DNA of 8,363 nucleotides from Tannerella sp. Lineage in GTDB: Bacteria > Bacteroidota > Bacteroidia > Bacteroidales > Tannerellaceae. How positions within the stretch are numbered: the first letter of the stretch is position 1; every line of letters begins with the position of its first letter. The notes under the pieces were generated by a model. The model ran no database searches and had not been told where the DNA came from. It saw only the letters and a list, made by a program, of their open reading frames with translations. The position numbers and the translations under genes were made by a program. Below, piece after piece: positions 1 to 6,377 of the stretch. The stretch covers positions 1 through 8,363 of the forward strand of contig JAITNE010000047.1 in NCBI GenBank assembly GCA_031290635.1. Direction: 5' to 3'.

Positions 1-14
1 CAAAAAAATGATAT

Positions 15-290
15 ATGAAAGAAAAGAATCCTTTTTATTTCGGACGTATGGTAAAGGGTAACTTGTTTACCGACAGAGAAAAAGATACGGCAAGGCTCAT
101 AGCTGATTTCAGGAATGGACTTAACGCTATTATCATTTCGCCACGACGGTGGGGCAAGTCGTCGCTGGTGCAAAGAGCCGGCGAAATGCTCAATAGTGAG
201 TATATTAAAATTGTTTTTTTGGATATGTTTTCCCTCAGAAGCGAAGTGTCGTTCGCTTGTAAATTTTATGAATTAAATTTGCAAGAGTAA
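15..290 (+). pseudogene. 5' remnant of an AAA-type ATPase (archaeal ATPase-like, ATP-binding protein)
   Basis: The 91-residue frame begins like the Bacteroidetes ATP-binding proteins that open with an NPF-x-FG motif (here residues 5-10) and contains a Walker A-like P-loop, SPRRWGKSS, at residues 42-50, followed by a strand ending FLDMFSLRSE at about 68-77. In the family this strand is followed by some 300 more residues with Walker B and sensor motifs. Here recognisable similarity stops near residue 80 (about base 254), the remaining 11 residues look unrelated, and a stop follows inside the hicAB promoter region. The reading is therefore a 3'-truncated relic, probably cut when the toxin-antitoxin module or a deletion arrived. 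The ATG at 15 fits the family's N-terminus. No Walker B is present, so ATPase activity is unlikely. That the missing part was lost rather than never present is inference. Confidence 0.75.
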
Positions 291-309
291 CTAAATATAG
301 TTACCTTTG
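279..309 (+). promoter_or_regulatory. Bacteroides-type promoter for hicAB
   Basis: A TTG at 279-281 and TACCTTTG at 302-309 are separated by 20 bp and match the Bacteroides primary-sigma consensus (TTG, about 19-21 bp, TAnnTTTG). Transcription would start at about 315-317, only about 13 bases before the ATA at 329 where the HicA N-terminus would be expected. The promoter overlaps the tail of the truncated ATPase frame. Confidence 0.75.
287..304. promoter_or_regulatory. Palindromic operator candidate in the hicAB promoter
   Basis: Perfect inverted repeat with 7-bp arms, GTAACTA (287-293) and TAGTTAC (298-304), spaced by AATA. The right arm covers the first three bases of the -7 box, so a bound protein would block transcription. 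HicB proteins with a DNA-binding C-terminal domain commonly repress their own promoter; the HicB encoded here ends in a ribbon-helix-helix-like segment, which makes it the natural candidate ligand. Confidence 0.6.
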
Positions 310-328
310 CGGCGACAAAGTCAGAAAT

Positions 329-595
329 ATAAGCACGAAAGACAAATTGATAACACGGTTTAAAGCTTTGCCGAAAGATTTTACTGTTGATGAACTGACA
401 AGGTTGTTCGCTATGTTTGGTTTTCAGATTGACAATAAAGGTAAAACTTCCGGTTCTCGCGTGATGTATAGTAACGAAGTAAAAGAGTTGTCGTACATTT
501 TGCATAAGCCGCATCCGTCGAATATTGTCAAGGCTTTTATTATGAAAGATGTGAAAGAATTTTTGGTTGATAATAAATTTATAACGGAGGACTGA
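329..595 (+). CDS. hicA: HicA-family toxin (mRNA interferase), non-canonical start
   Basis: Toxin of a type II HicAB pair; HicA proteins are small double-stranded-RNA-binding-fold ribonucleases that cut mRNA and are neutralised by HicB. The Bacteroidetes-type signature is clear: LPKDFT at residues 14-19, NKGKTSGSR at 36-44, and HKPHPSNIVK at 59-68 (numbered from the ATA codon). The canonical GSH catalytic histidine is replaced by Arg44 in GSR, as I recall for this branch; the HKPHP histidines remain. Start choice: the frame is open from 272, but contains no ATG or GTG before the TTG at 347. The residues after the ATA at 329 (STKDKL) match the usual family N-terminus, so an ATG changed to ATA is likely; TTG at 347 is the alternative and would shorten the protein to 82 residues. 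The stop is 2 bp before hicB, with which it should be cotranscribed. Family assignment is firm; expression is uncertain. Confidence 0.8.
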   Translation: MSTKDKLITRFKALPKDFTVDELTRLFAMFGFQIDNKGKTSGSRVMYSNEVKELSYILHKPHPSNIVKAFIMKDVKEFLVDNKFITED

Positions 596-597
596 TT

Positions 598-942
598 ATG
601 GGATACTTAAAGTACAAAGGCTATAAAGGTAGCGTAGAGTTCAGCGAGGAAGATAATTGCTTGTTTGGTCAAGTTGTCGGCATGTCGAAGAACAGAATTA
701 CATACGAAGGTAAAACTATTGACGAACTTAAAACTGATTTTGAGGGCGCAATCGATTACTATTTGGATTATTGCCAACGGAAAGGGATTGTGCCTCACAA
801 GGCACATAGTGGCGTTCTAAACATACGCATCTCTTCTGAAATTCATGACATGGCAGCATCATACGCCGACAAATGCGGAATAACGCTTAATGCGTTTATT
901 AGAGAAGCTCTCAAACAACACATCGAGCAAATACATACTTAG
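598..942 (+). CDS. hicB: HicB-family antitoxin with ribbon-helix-helix C-terminus
   Basis: Antitoxin partner of the preceding HicA. Residues about 5-65 form the HicB-like domain (YKGYKGSVEFSEED near 6-19, then the ITYEGKTIDELKTDFEGAIDYYL region at 34-56), which binds the toxin. Residues about 71-112 (SGVLNIRISSEIH, then a helix and ITLNAFIREALKQHI) resemble a ribbon-helix-helix DNA-binding domain of the kind used for autorepression. The length of 114 residues is normal for the family. The ATG at 598 is preceded by a good Shine-Dalgarno sequence, GGAGG at 586-590, lying inside the end of hicA, which suggests tight coupling and robust translation of the antitoxin. Gene order toxin then antitoxin is typical of hicAB. 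The only promoter seen is the one at 279-309; an internal hicB promoter was not evident. Confidence 0.92.
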   Translation: MGYLKYKGYKGSVEFSEEDNCLFGQVVGMSKNRITYEGKTIDELKTDFEGAIDYYLDYCQRKGIVPHKAHSGVLNIRISSEIHDMAASYADKCGITLNAFIREALKQHIEQIHT

Positions 943-984
943 ACGTAAATCATACGAATCCTTTTTCGAGGGCGAGGTTTATCT

Positions 985-1030
985 GTGCGGTGGTGTTGTG
1001 ATTGCACTGTGATGCGCACCTTTTTTTCTT
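985..1030 (+). terminator. Possible terminator after hicB
   Basis: GTGCG at 985-989 can pair with CGCAC at 1015-1019, followed by C and seven T (1021-1027). The loop is long (25 nt) and only weakly foldable, so this is a tentative rho-independent terminator for hicAB. The loop region contains two imperfect tandem copies, TGTGATTGCAC (997-1007) and TGTGATGCGCAC (1008-1019). The rest of the 943-1055 gap shows no gene. Confidence 0.35.
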
Positions 1031-1059
1031 GTCAAATAGTTTATGTTGAAAATTTATGC

Positions 1060-1067
1060 TATTTTTG
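1060..1067 (+). promoter_or_regulatory. -7 box for the nucleotidyltransferase gene
   Basis: TATTTTTG matches TAnnTTTG and lies 21 bp before the ATG at 1089, predicting a start of transcription near 1074. No TTG stands at the right distance for a -33 box (nearest at 1046-1048 and 1029-1031), so the promoter is weak or needs help. An inverted pair AAATAG (1034-1039) / CTATTT (1059-1064) overlaps the box. Confidence 0.45.
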
Positions 1068-1088
1068 CGGTATAAAACAAAGAAGATT

Positions 1089-1403
1089 ATGAATATAATA
1101 GAACAGAAACAAGATTCCATTTTTAGGCTTTGTGAACTACATAAAGTCAAGCGTTTATATGCATTTGGGTCAGCGCTTACAGGGAACTTTAATGACGAGA
1201 GCGATGTGGACTTAATTGTTGATTTTCAAGATATTCCGGTAGAAGAATATGCGGATAATTACTTCGATTTTAAGTTTTCATTGCAGGATATATTCAATCG
1301 TCCCGTGGATTTACTTGAAAATCAGGCTATTAAAAATCCATATTTTCTTCATAGTATCAACAAACACAAGGAAATAATATATAAACAGAAATTAACTCAT
1401 TAA
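1089..1403 (+). CDS. MNT-type minimal nucleotidyltransferase (polymerase beta superfamily)
   Basis: A 104-residue single-domain nucleotidyltransferase. The active-site signature is complete: Gly27-Ser28 in FGSALTG, Asp39 and Asp41 in SDVDLIV, and a third acidic residue Asp74 in RPVDLLE. Such proteins transfer nucleotides to a protein or RNA; the best-known group (MntA) is the antitoxin of HEPN toxins (HepT), which it inactivates by AMP addition. No HEPN gene lies next to it here: hicB is upstream and the CNNM gene follows after only 7 bp. The ATG at 1089 is preferred over an in-frame ATG at 1056 because the -7 box (1060-1067) lies downstream of that codon and because family members start shortly before the KRLYAFGS strand. 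It may share a transcript with the downstream genes. Family assignment is secure; the biological role is unknown. Confidence 0.87.
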   Translation: MNIIEQKQDSIFRLCELHKVKRLYAFGSALTGNFNDESDVDLIVDFQDIPVEEYADNYFDFKFSLQDIFNRPVDLLENQAIKNPYFLHSINKHKEIIYKQKLTH

Positions 1404-1410
1404 TGATATA

Positions 1411-2706
1411 ATGGAATTTGTAATAATTATTGGATTAATTGTGTTGAACGGCTTGTTGTCGATGTCGGAGATAGCGCTTGTATCGGCGCGTAAAGCAAGG
1501 CTTGAGACCTTCGCTAAGAAAGGCAGGAAGTCGGCGCAGAAAGCTCTCGAACTGTCGCGCGAGGCAGACCGTTTTCTTTCGACCATACAGATTGGCATCA
1601 CCCTGATTGGCATTATGACCGGTCTGTATTCGGGCGAGGCTTTTGCGGCGTCGCTGGCTGAGATATTGTCGCGAATAGATTTCCTGACGCCTTACTCTCT
1701 GGGCGTCTCGAAGTTGATAATCGTTGTGGCGGTAACGTATCTGACGCTTGTTATAGGCGAACTTGTCCCTAAGCGCATCGGCTTGACTTTCTCGGAAAAC
1801 GTAGCGATGCTTGTAGCTAAGCCTATGGATTGGTTAGCTAAGATTACTGCGCCTTTTGTGTGGATACTGTCGAAGAGTACGAAGATAGTAGTTTCTATGA
1901 TAGGACTTGACAATGCGGGCGACAACAACAAAGTTACCGAAGAAGAGATTAAAGCCATTGTGCATGAGGGTTATGAGGGCGGCGAGGTGCAGGAAGTAGA
2001 GCAGGACATCGTCGAGCGCGTTTTTCATCTCGGCGACCGCACGGTTGGCAGCATTATGACGCATCGCAGCGATATAGTTTGGATTGACGGCATCGACACC
2101 GCCGATATGATACGCGACAAGGTCAAAGCTAATCTATATAACACATATCCGGTTGTTTCAGGAGGCAAATTTGATGATATTCAGGGAGTGGTCTTCCTTA
2201 AAGAATTGTTTGGATATATCGATTCGGATGATTTTGAGCTTGCCCGAATAATACGCCCATCGCATTTTATTCAGGAAAACATGAGTGTTTATAAGGCATT
2301 GGAGCAGTTCAGGCGTGCACGAGTGAAGTATGGCATTGTTACCGACGAATTTGGAAGCGTCCAGGGTATTGTTACGTTCAAGGATATTGTCAATGCGCTG
2401 ATAGGCGAGGTCATCGAGGTGGACGACAAACCGGAGATCGTCAAGCGCAGGGACGGCAGTCTGTTGGTTGACGGGCAGTATTCGTTCTACAGTTTTCTCG
2501 AATATTTCGATATTGAAGATTTGTACGAAGAGAATGATTATAACACGCTTAGCGGCTTGATTTTGGATGTTTTGGAGCGAGTTCCCAAGACGGGCGACAG
2601 TTTCTCGTGGATGGATTTCGATTTCGAGATAGTTGATATGGATGGAGCGAGGATAGATAAGGTATTAGTACGTAAAAAAAGCGCTAAAGGCGCGGCAAAA
2701 AATTAA
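1411..2706 (+). CDS. CNNM/CorC-type membrane protein (hemolysin-family, DUF21-CBS-CBS-CorC_HlyC)
   Basis: A 431-residue inner-membrane protein of the family annotated as hemolysin-like (TlyC/CorC/CNNM), members of which have been linked to Mg2+ and Co2+ efflux. Domains in order: DUF21 transmembrane domain at about 1-170, with hydrophobic segments near 3-25, 57-80 and 98-118, an MSEIALVSARKARLE opening and the conserved GELVPKRIG at 116-124; an acidic linker helix (about 176-205); CBS pair at about 211-335, whose second repeat reads KYGIVTDEFGSVQGIVTFKD; CorC_HlyC domain at about 345-424, including the family NDYNTLSGLIL stretch. Length and domain set are normal and no breaks are seen. The HAD phosphatase gene follows after 1 bp, so the two are surely cotranscribed. 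No promoter is visible in the 7 bp upstream; transcription may come from the nucleotidyltransferase promoter. Transport of Mg2+ or Co2+ is family-level inference; the hemolysin label is historical. Confidence 0.95.
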   Translation: MEFVIIIGLIVLNGLLSMSEIALVSARKARLETFAKKGRKSAQKALELSREADRFLSTIQIGITLIGIMTGLYSGEAFAASLAEILSRIDFLTPYSLGVSKLIIVVAVTYLTLVIGELVPKRIGLTFSENVAMLVAKPMDWLAKITAPFVWILSKSTKIVVSMIGLDNAGDNNKVTEEEIKAIVHEGYEGGEVQEVEQDIVERVFHLGDRTVGSIMTHRSDIVWIDGIDTADMIRDKVKANLYNTYPVVSGGKFDDIQGVVFLKELFGYIDSDDFELARIIRPSHFIQENMSVYKALEQFRRARVKYGIVTDEFGSVQGIVTFKDIVNALIGEVIEVDDKPEIVKRRDGSLLVDGQYSFYSFLEYFDIEDLYEENDYNTLSGLILDVLERVPKTGDSFSWMDFDFEIVDMDGARIDKVLVRKKSAKGAAKN

Positions 2707-2707
2707 A

Positions 2708-3487
2708 ATGATAAAAGCAATATTTTTAGATATAGACGGCACGATGGTTAGTTTTGAAACGCATATCATGCCGGATAATACGCGTGCTGCGTTGTGTGCT
2801 GCGCGCAGGCGGGGAGTGAAGGTGTTCGTCGCCACAGGTCGCCATACGAGCGATATAAACAATCTTGGCGATATGGAGTTTGATGGCTACATCACGCTCA
2901 ACGGTGCATATTGCATGGTAGGAGAGGAGGTAGTTTTCAAGCGCAGCATTCCTCATGAGGATATTGAGGCTTTCGTGCGTTACGGCGAGCAAGTGCGTAG
3001 CAGTCCTGTGCCATGTTTTTTTGTAGAAGCCGACCGTGTAGTCGCTAATATGGACGATGAAGAGATACGGCGAATGTCAGACCTTGTAAAATTTGTTCCT
3101 CGACCTGTTATTCCTCAGCGCCAACTTATTGATAAAGAGATATTTCAACTGACCGCCTTTTTCCCTCATGCCGAAGAAGCATCTATAATGAAGCATTTGC
3201 CGGGCTGCTGCTCAACACGCTGGTATCCAACATTTACCGATATAATAGCGCGTGATGTTGACAAAAGTGTCGGTTTGGCGAAGATAGGCGAGTATTTCGG
3301 CATATCAGTTGCCGAGATGATGTCATTTGGCGATGGCGGCAACGATATCAACATGTTGCGTTATGCCGGCACAGGTGTTGCGATGGGCAATGCCGACGAT
3401 GAAGTCAAGCACGCCGCCGACTATATCACTACTTCTGTCGATGAAGACGGTATCGGCCACGCGCTAAGGCATTTCGGGATAATATAA
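2708..3487 (+). CDS. Cof-type HAD-IIB family phosphatase
   Basis: A 259-residue cytoplasmic haloacid-dehalogenase-superfamily hydrolase of the Cof (IIB cap) type, which dephosphorylates sugar phosphates, nucleotides such as FMN, or cofactor intermediates using Mg2+. All four motifs are present: motif I DIDGT with nucleophile Asp8 and acid/base Asp10; motif II VATGR with Thr43; motif III Lys186 in DVDKSVG; motif IV GDGGND with Asp209 and Asp213, followed by ML and the usual VAMGNADDEVKHAADYIT tail. The cap lies at about 83-180. Length is normal. It begins 1 bp after the CNNM gene stop. It ends 8 bp from the end of the convergent corA. The substrate cannot be told from sequence. Confidence 0.95.
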   Translation: MIKAIFLDIDGTMVSFETHIMPDNTRAALCAARRRGVKVFVATGRHTSDINNLGDMEFDGYITLNGAYCMVGEEVVFKRSIPHEDIEAFVRYGEQVRSSPVPCFFVEADRVVANMDDEEIRRMSDLVKFVPRPVIPQRQLIDKEIFQLTAFFPHAEEASIMKHLPGCCSTRWYPTFTDIIARDVDKSVGLAKIGEYFGISVAEMMSFGDGGNDINMLRYAGTGVAMGNADDEVKHAADYITTSVDEDGIGHALRHFGII

Positions 3488-3495
3488 ACTTTATC

Positions 3496-4575
3496 TCAAA
3501 ACATACGTTGTTTTTTCAGCCAATAAATGACTATCACTACGCTTAAAGCCATTATCGACCATGCGAAAAGATAGCCGTATTTCCAAGTCAGTTCAGGCAT
3601 ATTGGTGAAATTCATACCCCAAACTCCAACAAGAAATGTGAGAGGGATGAATATTGTAGAAACTACAGTAAGTCGGCTCATTGTACGGTTCATTTTCAAG
3701 TCATTATTAGCAAGATAAAGGTCAACAAGCGATGAAATTGTTTCCTGTGCGCCGGTGATCATCTGGACGGCTTGCAAAAGATGGTCGTTAGTATCTTTAT
3801 AGTAGATATGATTTGCGTGTTCGATAAAAGCGCTGTTAAGCAGCACGTTGAAGTTGTCGCGCAAAGGAAAAATACCTCTGCGTACTTTCAAGAGGTTTTT
3901 CCTGACATTCTGAATTTGTATCTCTGTATTTATTACATTATCAGAGAATTGCATTAAGAGGTCTTCGATATCTATCATTTGTTCAATGATTTTATCCAAA
4001 ACCATCAAATTATTGTTGATAATATTGCTAATCAGTAGATTAAGCAGATAGTCAACGCTTTTGTCGCGAACGTGTCCGCCGTGATTATCTAAAGCCGTCT
4101 TTATTTCGTCAAAGACGCCTTCCGTGCTTTCCTGAAACGAAACTATAAGGTTCTTGGCGAGGAAGAAACTGAATTTTTGAGTGTCGAGCAACTCGTCTTT
4201 GAGTGTGTAATAATCTACAATCAACAGTATTCCTTGTGTCGCTTCTTCGATTTTTGCAATATGGTTGGAATTAAGTATATCCTGCATCCACAGACGAGGA
4301 ATATTGATATTCTCACATAGCAACCGGATTTCATTAACGTCCTGTAATCCGTTCACTGTTATATAGTTATTCTTTTCGCGGTCTAAGTTCCGGCATAACT
4401 CTGCCGGTTTGGAATAATCGGCTTTAGTGATTGATTCCGAATCGAAAACTATCAGTTCGAAATCTGTCGGAGTGTCGGAATCTCCGATGTATTGCAGGTT
4501 TTCGTACAGTAAATTGTCTTTCTGGCGAAGATGCCTTGCAGTGTAGCGACTTTTTTTATTTCTTCGTTTGGTCAT
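3496..4575 (-). CDS. corA: CorA-family divalent cation (Mg2+/Co2+) transporter
   Basis: A 359-residue inner-membrane channel-type transporter of the CorA (2-TM-GxN) family, which works as a pentamer and admits Mg2+, also Co2+ or Ni2+. The large cytoplasmic domain spans about 1-290, with a long stalk helix from about 245 to the first membrane segment. TM1 is at about 303-319 and ends in the diagnostic GMN motif (320-322), continuing FTNMPEL and WKYGY as in canonical CorA; TM2 is at about 333-353 and is followed by the basic tail KKQRMF. The N-terminal 35 residues are strongly basic at first (TKRRNKKSRYTARHLRQK), a moderate extension compared with the shortest CorA proteins. The ATG at 4575 is 30 bp after the LytTR regulator stop, suggesting that corA is the last gene of that operon. 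It converges on the HAD gene. Identification is firm; Zn2+ efflux-type relatives (ZntB) are less likely given the MPEL sequence. Confidence 0.96.
   Translation of the reverse strand: MTKRRNKKSRYTARHLRQKDNLLYENLQYIGDSDTPTDFELIVFDSESITKADYSKPAELCRNLDREKNNYITVNGLQDVNEIRLLCENINIPRLWMQDILNSNHIAKIEEATQGILLIVDYYTLKDELLDTQKFSFFLAKNLIVSFQESTEGVFDEIKTALDNHGGHVRDKSVDYLLNLLISNIINNNLMVLDKIIEQMIDIEDLLMQFSDNVINTEIQIQNVRKNLLKVRRGIFPLRDNFNVLLNSAFIEHANHIYYKDTNDHLLQAVQMITGAQETISSLVDLYLANNDLKMNRTMSRLTVVSTIFIPLTFLVGVWGMNFTNMPELTWKYGYLFAWSIMALSVVIVIYWLKKQRMF
3498..3514 (+). terminator. Weak candidate terminator after the HAD gene
   Basis: AAAACA (3498-3503) and TGTTTT (3509-3514) form a six-pair, AT-rich hairpin that runs straight into a T stretch ending at 3516. 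It lies inside the last codons of the opposite gene corA. With a single G-C pair the stem is poor; it is listed because there is no other room for termination between the two converging genes. Confidence 0.22.
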
Positions 4576-4605
4576 AAATGGAGAAGTTAAAATTTATGGG
4601 GACTT

Positions 4606-5358
4606 TTATTTTTTAGTGAGCCATGTTTTAAATTCTGCGGCTTTGTTTTTACTGATATAGACGCGCTCGGGCGGCTCTATGCTGAGGGTGATGAGCAGGC
4701 GGTTGTCGAACCATATCGTGATGTTTTGGACGCTGTCGCGCGAGAGGATAAACTGCTTGTTTGCCCGCATGAAATCAACGGGATTGAGTGAAGATAAAAT
4801 CTGTTCCAGCGTTTTGGAATATGGATAGATGCTACCGTCGCGGAGGTAGATGACGGTATGCTTTTCGGTTGTGTAGAAGCAGGATACGTCGCGGAGGTTG
4901 ATGGGTATTAGCTTGTCTTTGATGGGCACAAGCAGGCGGTCGCGGTATCTGACGGCAGGCTCGAGTCGTGAAACGCGTTCCAGATACTGAACGATTTCCG
5001 AGTGTGTCTGTCGGGCGAACTTAGCCAGCGCGCGTTTTAACTCATTAGTTTTGATGGGCTTAAGCAGATAGTCGATACTGTTGACCTTGAAGGCTTCGAT
5101 TGCGTATTCATCGAAAGCGGTAGTGAAGATTATCGGCGTATTGACCCGAATGGTTTTAAAGATTGTAAACGCCGAACCGTCGGAGAGACGAATATCCATA
5201 AGTATAAGGTCGGGAGATGGGTTCGATTGTAGCCATTGGATAGTCTGGTTAACGCTTTCGGTGTTACCGACTACCATTATTGCCGGATCGATTTCGGTCA
5301 GTATATTGACTAAATTTTCGTAAGCGACGGTCTCGTCTTCAACAATAAGTATTTCCAT
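4606..5358 (-). CDS. LytTR-family response regulator
   Basis: A 250-residue two-component regulator. The receiver domain (about 1-120) has acidic pair Glu7-Asp8, phosphoacceptor Asp55 in LILMDIRL, Thr80 in FTTAFDEYAIEAF and Lys100 in LLKPI, so phosphorylation should be functional. The LytTR DNA-binding domain (about 142-248) includes RDRLLVPIKDKLIPI, FYTTEKHTVIYLRDG and the FMRANKQFILS stretch typical of the family. LytTR proteins bind direct repeats upstream of target genes and generally activate transcription. The gene starts 8 bp after the stop of the kinase gene, its evident partner, and is followed by corA 30 bp later, making corA a plausible target or at least a cotranscribed effector. 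The start ATG at 5358 gives the expected MEILIVEDE opening. Confidence 0.96.
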   Translation of the reverse strand: MEILIVEDETVAYENLVNILTEIDPAIMVVGNTESVNQTIQWLQSNPSPDLILMDIRLSDGSAFTIFKTIRVNTPIIFTTAFDEYAIEAFKVNSIDYLLKPIKTNELKRALAKFARQTHSEIVQYLERVSRLEPAVRYRDRLLVPIKDKLIPINLRDVSCFYTTEKHTVIYLRDGSIYPYSKTLEQILSSLNPVDFMRANKQFILSRDSVQNITIWFDNRLLITLSIEPPERVYISKNKAAEFKTWLTKK

Positions 5359-5366
5359 CTGTGCGT

Positions 5367-6377
5367 TTATTTAAGGGGTAAATAGACAGTGCAAAATTTT
5401 TCATTGCAATTGATTCGTATTTGTTTGTTCATCAGCAGTAAGAACCTGTGTTCCAAGTTTTTAATACCTGTGCCGTTAGTTACGGAGGGCGTCAGTTTGG
5501 GGAAGACAGGGTTGGATACGACTAATTCGTTTGCTTCGTTCAAAGTAATCGAAACGTCCATTTTATGCTGACTGTCAATAGTATTGTGTGTTACCACGTT
5601 ATCAATCAGCGGCAATATCGACAGCACGGGGATATGGAGGTTGCGTTGATGCTCGTCAACATTGATGCTGAAAGTCAGTTTGTTAGCAAACCTTACCTCC
5701 ATCATATAGCGAAAAGCTTGTACGAATCGCAATTCTTCTTCAAGCTCGACGAGGCCTTTCTTATCGCTTTGCAGGATATAACGGAATACATCCGACAGTT
5801 TGTTGACGTATTCGAGCGTCTTATCCTCGTCTTTCTTGCGGATAAGGGCAGTCAGTCCGTTGAGCGAATTGAAGAAGAAGTGAGGATTAATCTGGTTAGC
5901 GAGGGCGTCGCAATGGCTTTGCAGGTTCTCAATTTTCAACTGTTCGATTTCCTGTTCTTTTTTGCGTTGCACGATGTAGAGCAGCGAGACGTGACCTGCG
6001 ATGGCGCTAAGGATGCAAGCGACGAAGAACTGAAAGAGCAACACACTGCCGAAGCAGTCGGATTTATGGTAACATGTTACCGACAATCCAACGTAGATAG
6101 CGTAGGCAGCGAGGGTTACAAGCAGTGAGACAAGGAAGCGTCTGGTCATTTTGGCGTCGCTCAGGCGTCGCAGGTTGATAGCCAGCAGAATCCAGAACAG
6201 CGCAGTGAAGAAGGCATATCTATAGCAAAAAAACCATATATGCGACTTGCGTGCGGTGACGTCCAGAAAACTCAAGTCAAAAGCCAGACAGGAGATATTG
6301 GGATAGACGACGAATGCGGCGCTAATCATGCTGACCATCAGCAGCTTAAACAAACTGTATTTGTCAAGAAGATTCAT
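5367..6377 (-). CDS. LytS/YehU-type sensor histidine kinase (His_kinase family)
   Basis: A 336-residue membrane kinase. Four hydrophobic segments lie at about 10-34, 47-68, 81-101 and 113-135. The basic residues around 69-80 and 138-140 place both ends in the cytoplasm. The short loop between segments three and four, predicted periplasmic, carries Cys102-x-His104-x3-Cys108. A coiled stretch (about 137-158) leads to the phosphoacceptor His166 in NQINPHFFFNSLN, followed by the ATPase domain with an N-box-like LPLIDNVVTH (255-264; Asp in place of the usual Glu) and the G-box NGTGIKNLEHRF (301-312). Start choice: the ATG at 6375-6377 overlaps the GTPase stop as ATGA and gives the usual hydrophobic start; an upstream in-frame ATG at 6434 would add 19 polar residues lying within the GTPase gene. 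It pairs with the LytTR regulator 8 bp downstream. The signal sensed is unknown. Confidence 0.93.
   Translation of the reverse strand: MNLLDKYSLFKLLMVSMISAAFVVYPNISCLAFDLSFLDVTARKSHIWFFCYRYAFFTALFWILLAINLRRLSDAKMTRRFLVSLLVTLAAYAIYVGLSVTCYHKSDCFGSVLLFQFFVACILSAIAGHVSLLYIVQRKKEQEIEQLKIENLQSHCDALANQINPHFFFNSLNGLTALIRKKDEDKTLEYVNKLSDVFRYILQSDKKGLVELEEELRFVQAFRYMMEVRFANKLTFSINVDEHQRNLHIPVLSILPLIDNVVTHNTIDSQHKMDVSITLNEANELVVSNPVFPKLTPSVTNGTGIKNLEHRFLLLMNKQIRINCNEKFCTVYLPLK

Noticed and set aside
1056..1088. Upstream ATG for the nucleotidyltransferase
   Set aside because: The likely -7 box at 1060-1067 lies downstream of it, so the transcript would not include this codon.
950..1150. Minus-strand 66-residue frame in the gap after hicB
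   Set aside because: Overlaps the nucleotidyltransferase start region, has no start context or known domain; more likely chance or part of an intergenic element.
1..1403. Mobile element carrying the toxin-antitoxin patch
   Set aside because: The AT-rich accessory look suggests transfer, but no transposase, integrase, terminal inverted repeats or target duplication could be found.
5565..6128. 187-residue plus-strand open frame
   Set aside because: It lies wholly antisense to the kinase gene, has no recognisable domain, and its composition follows from the reverse of the kinase codons; treated as a shadow.
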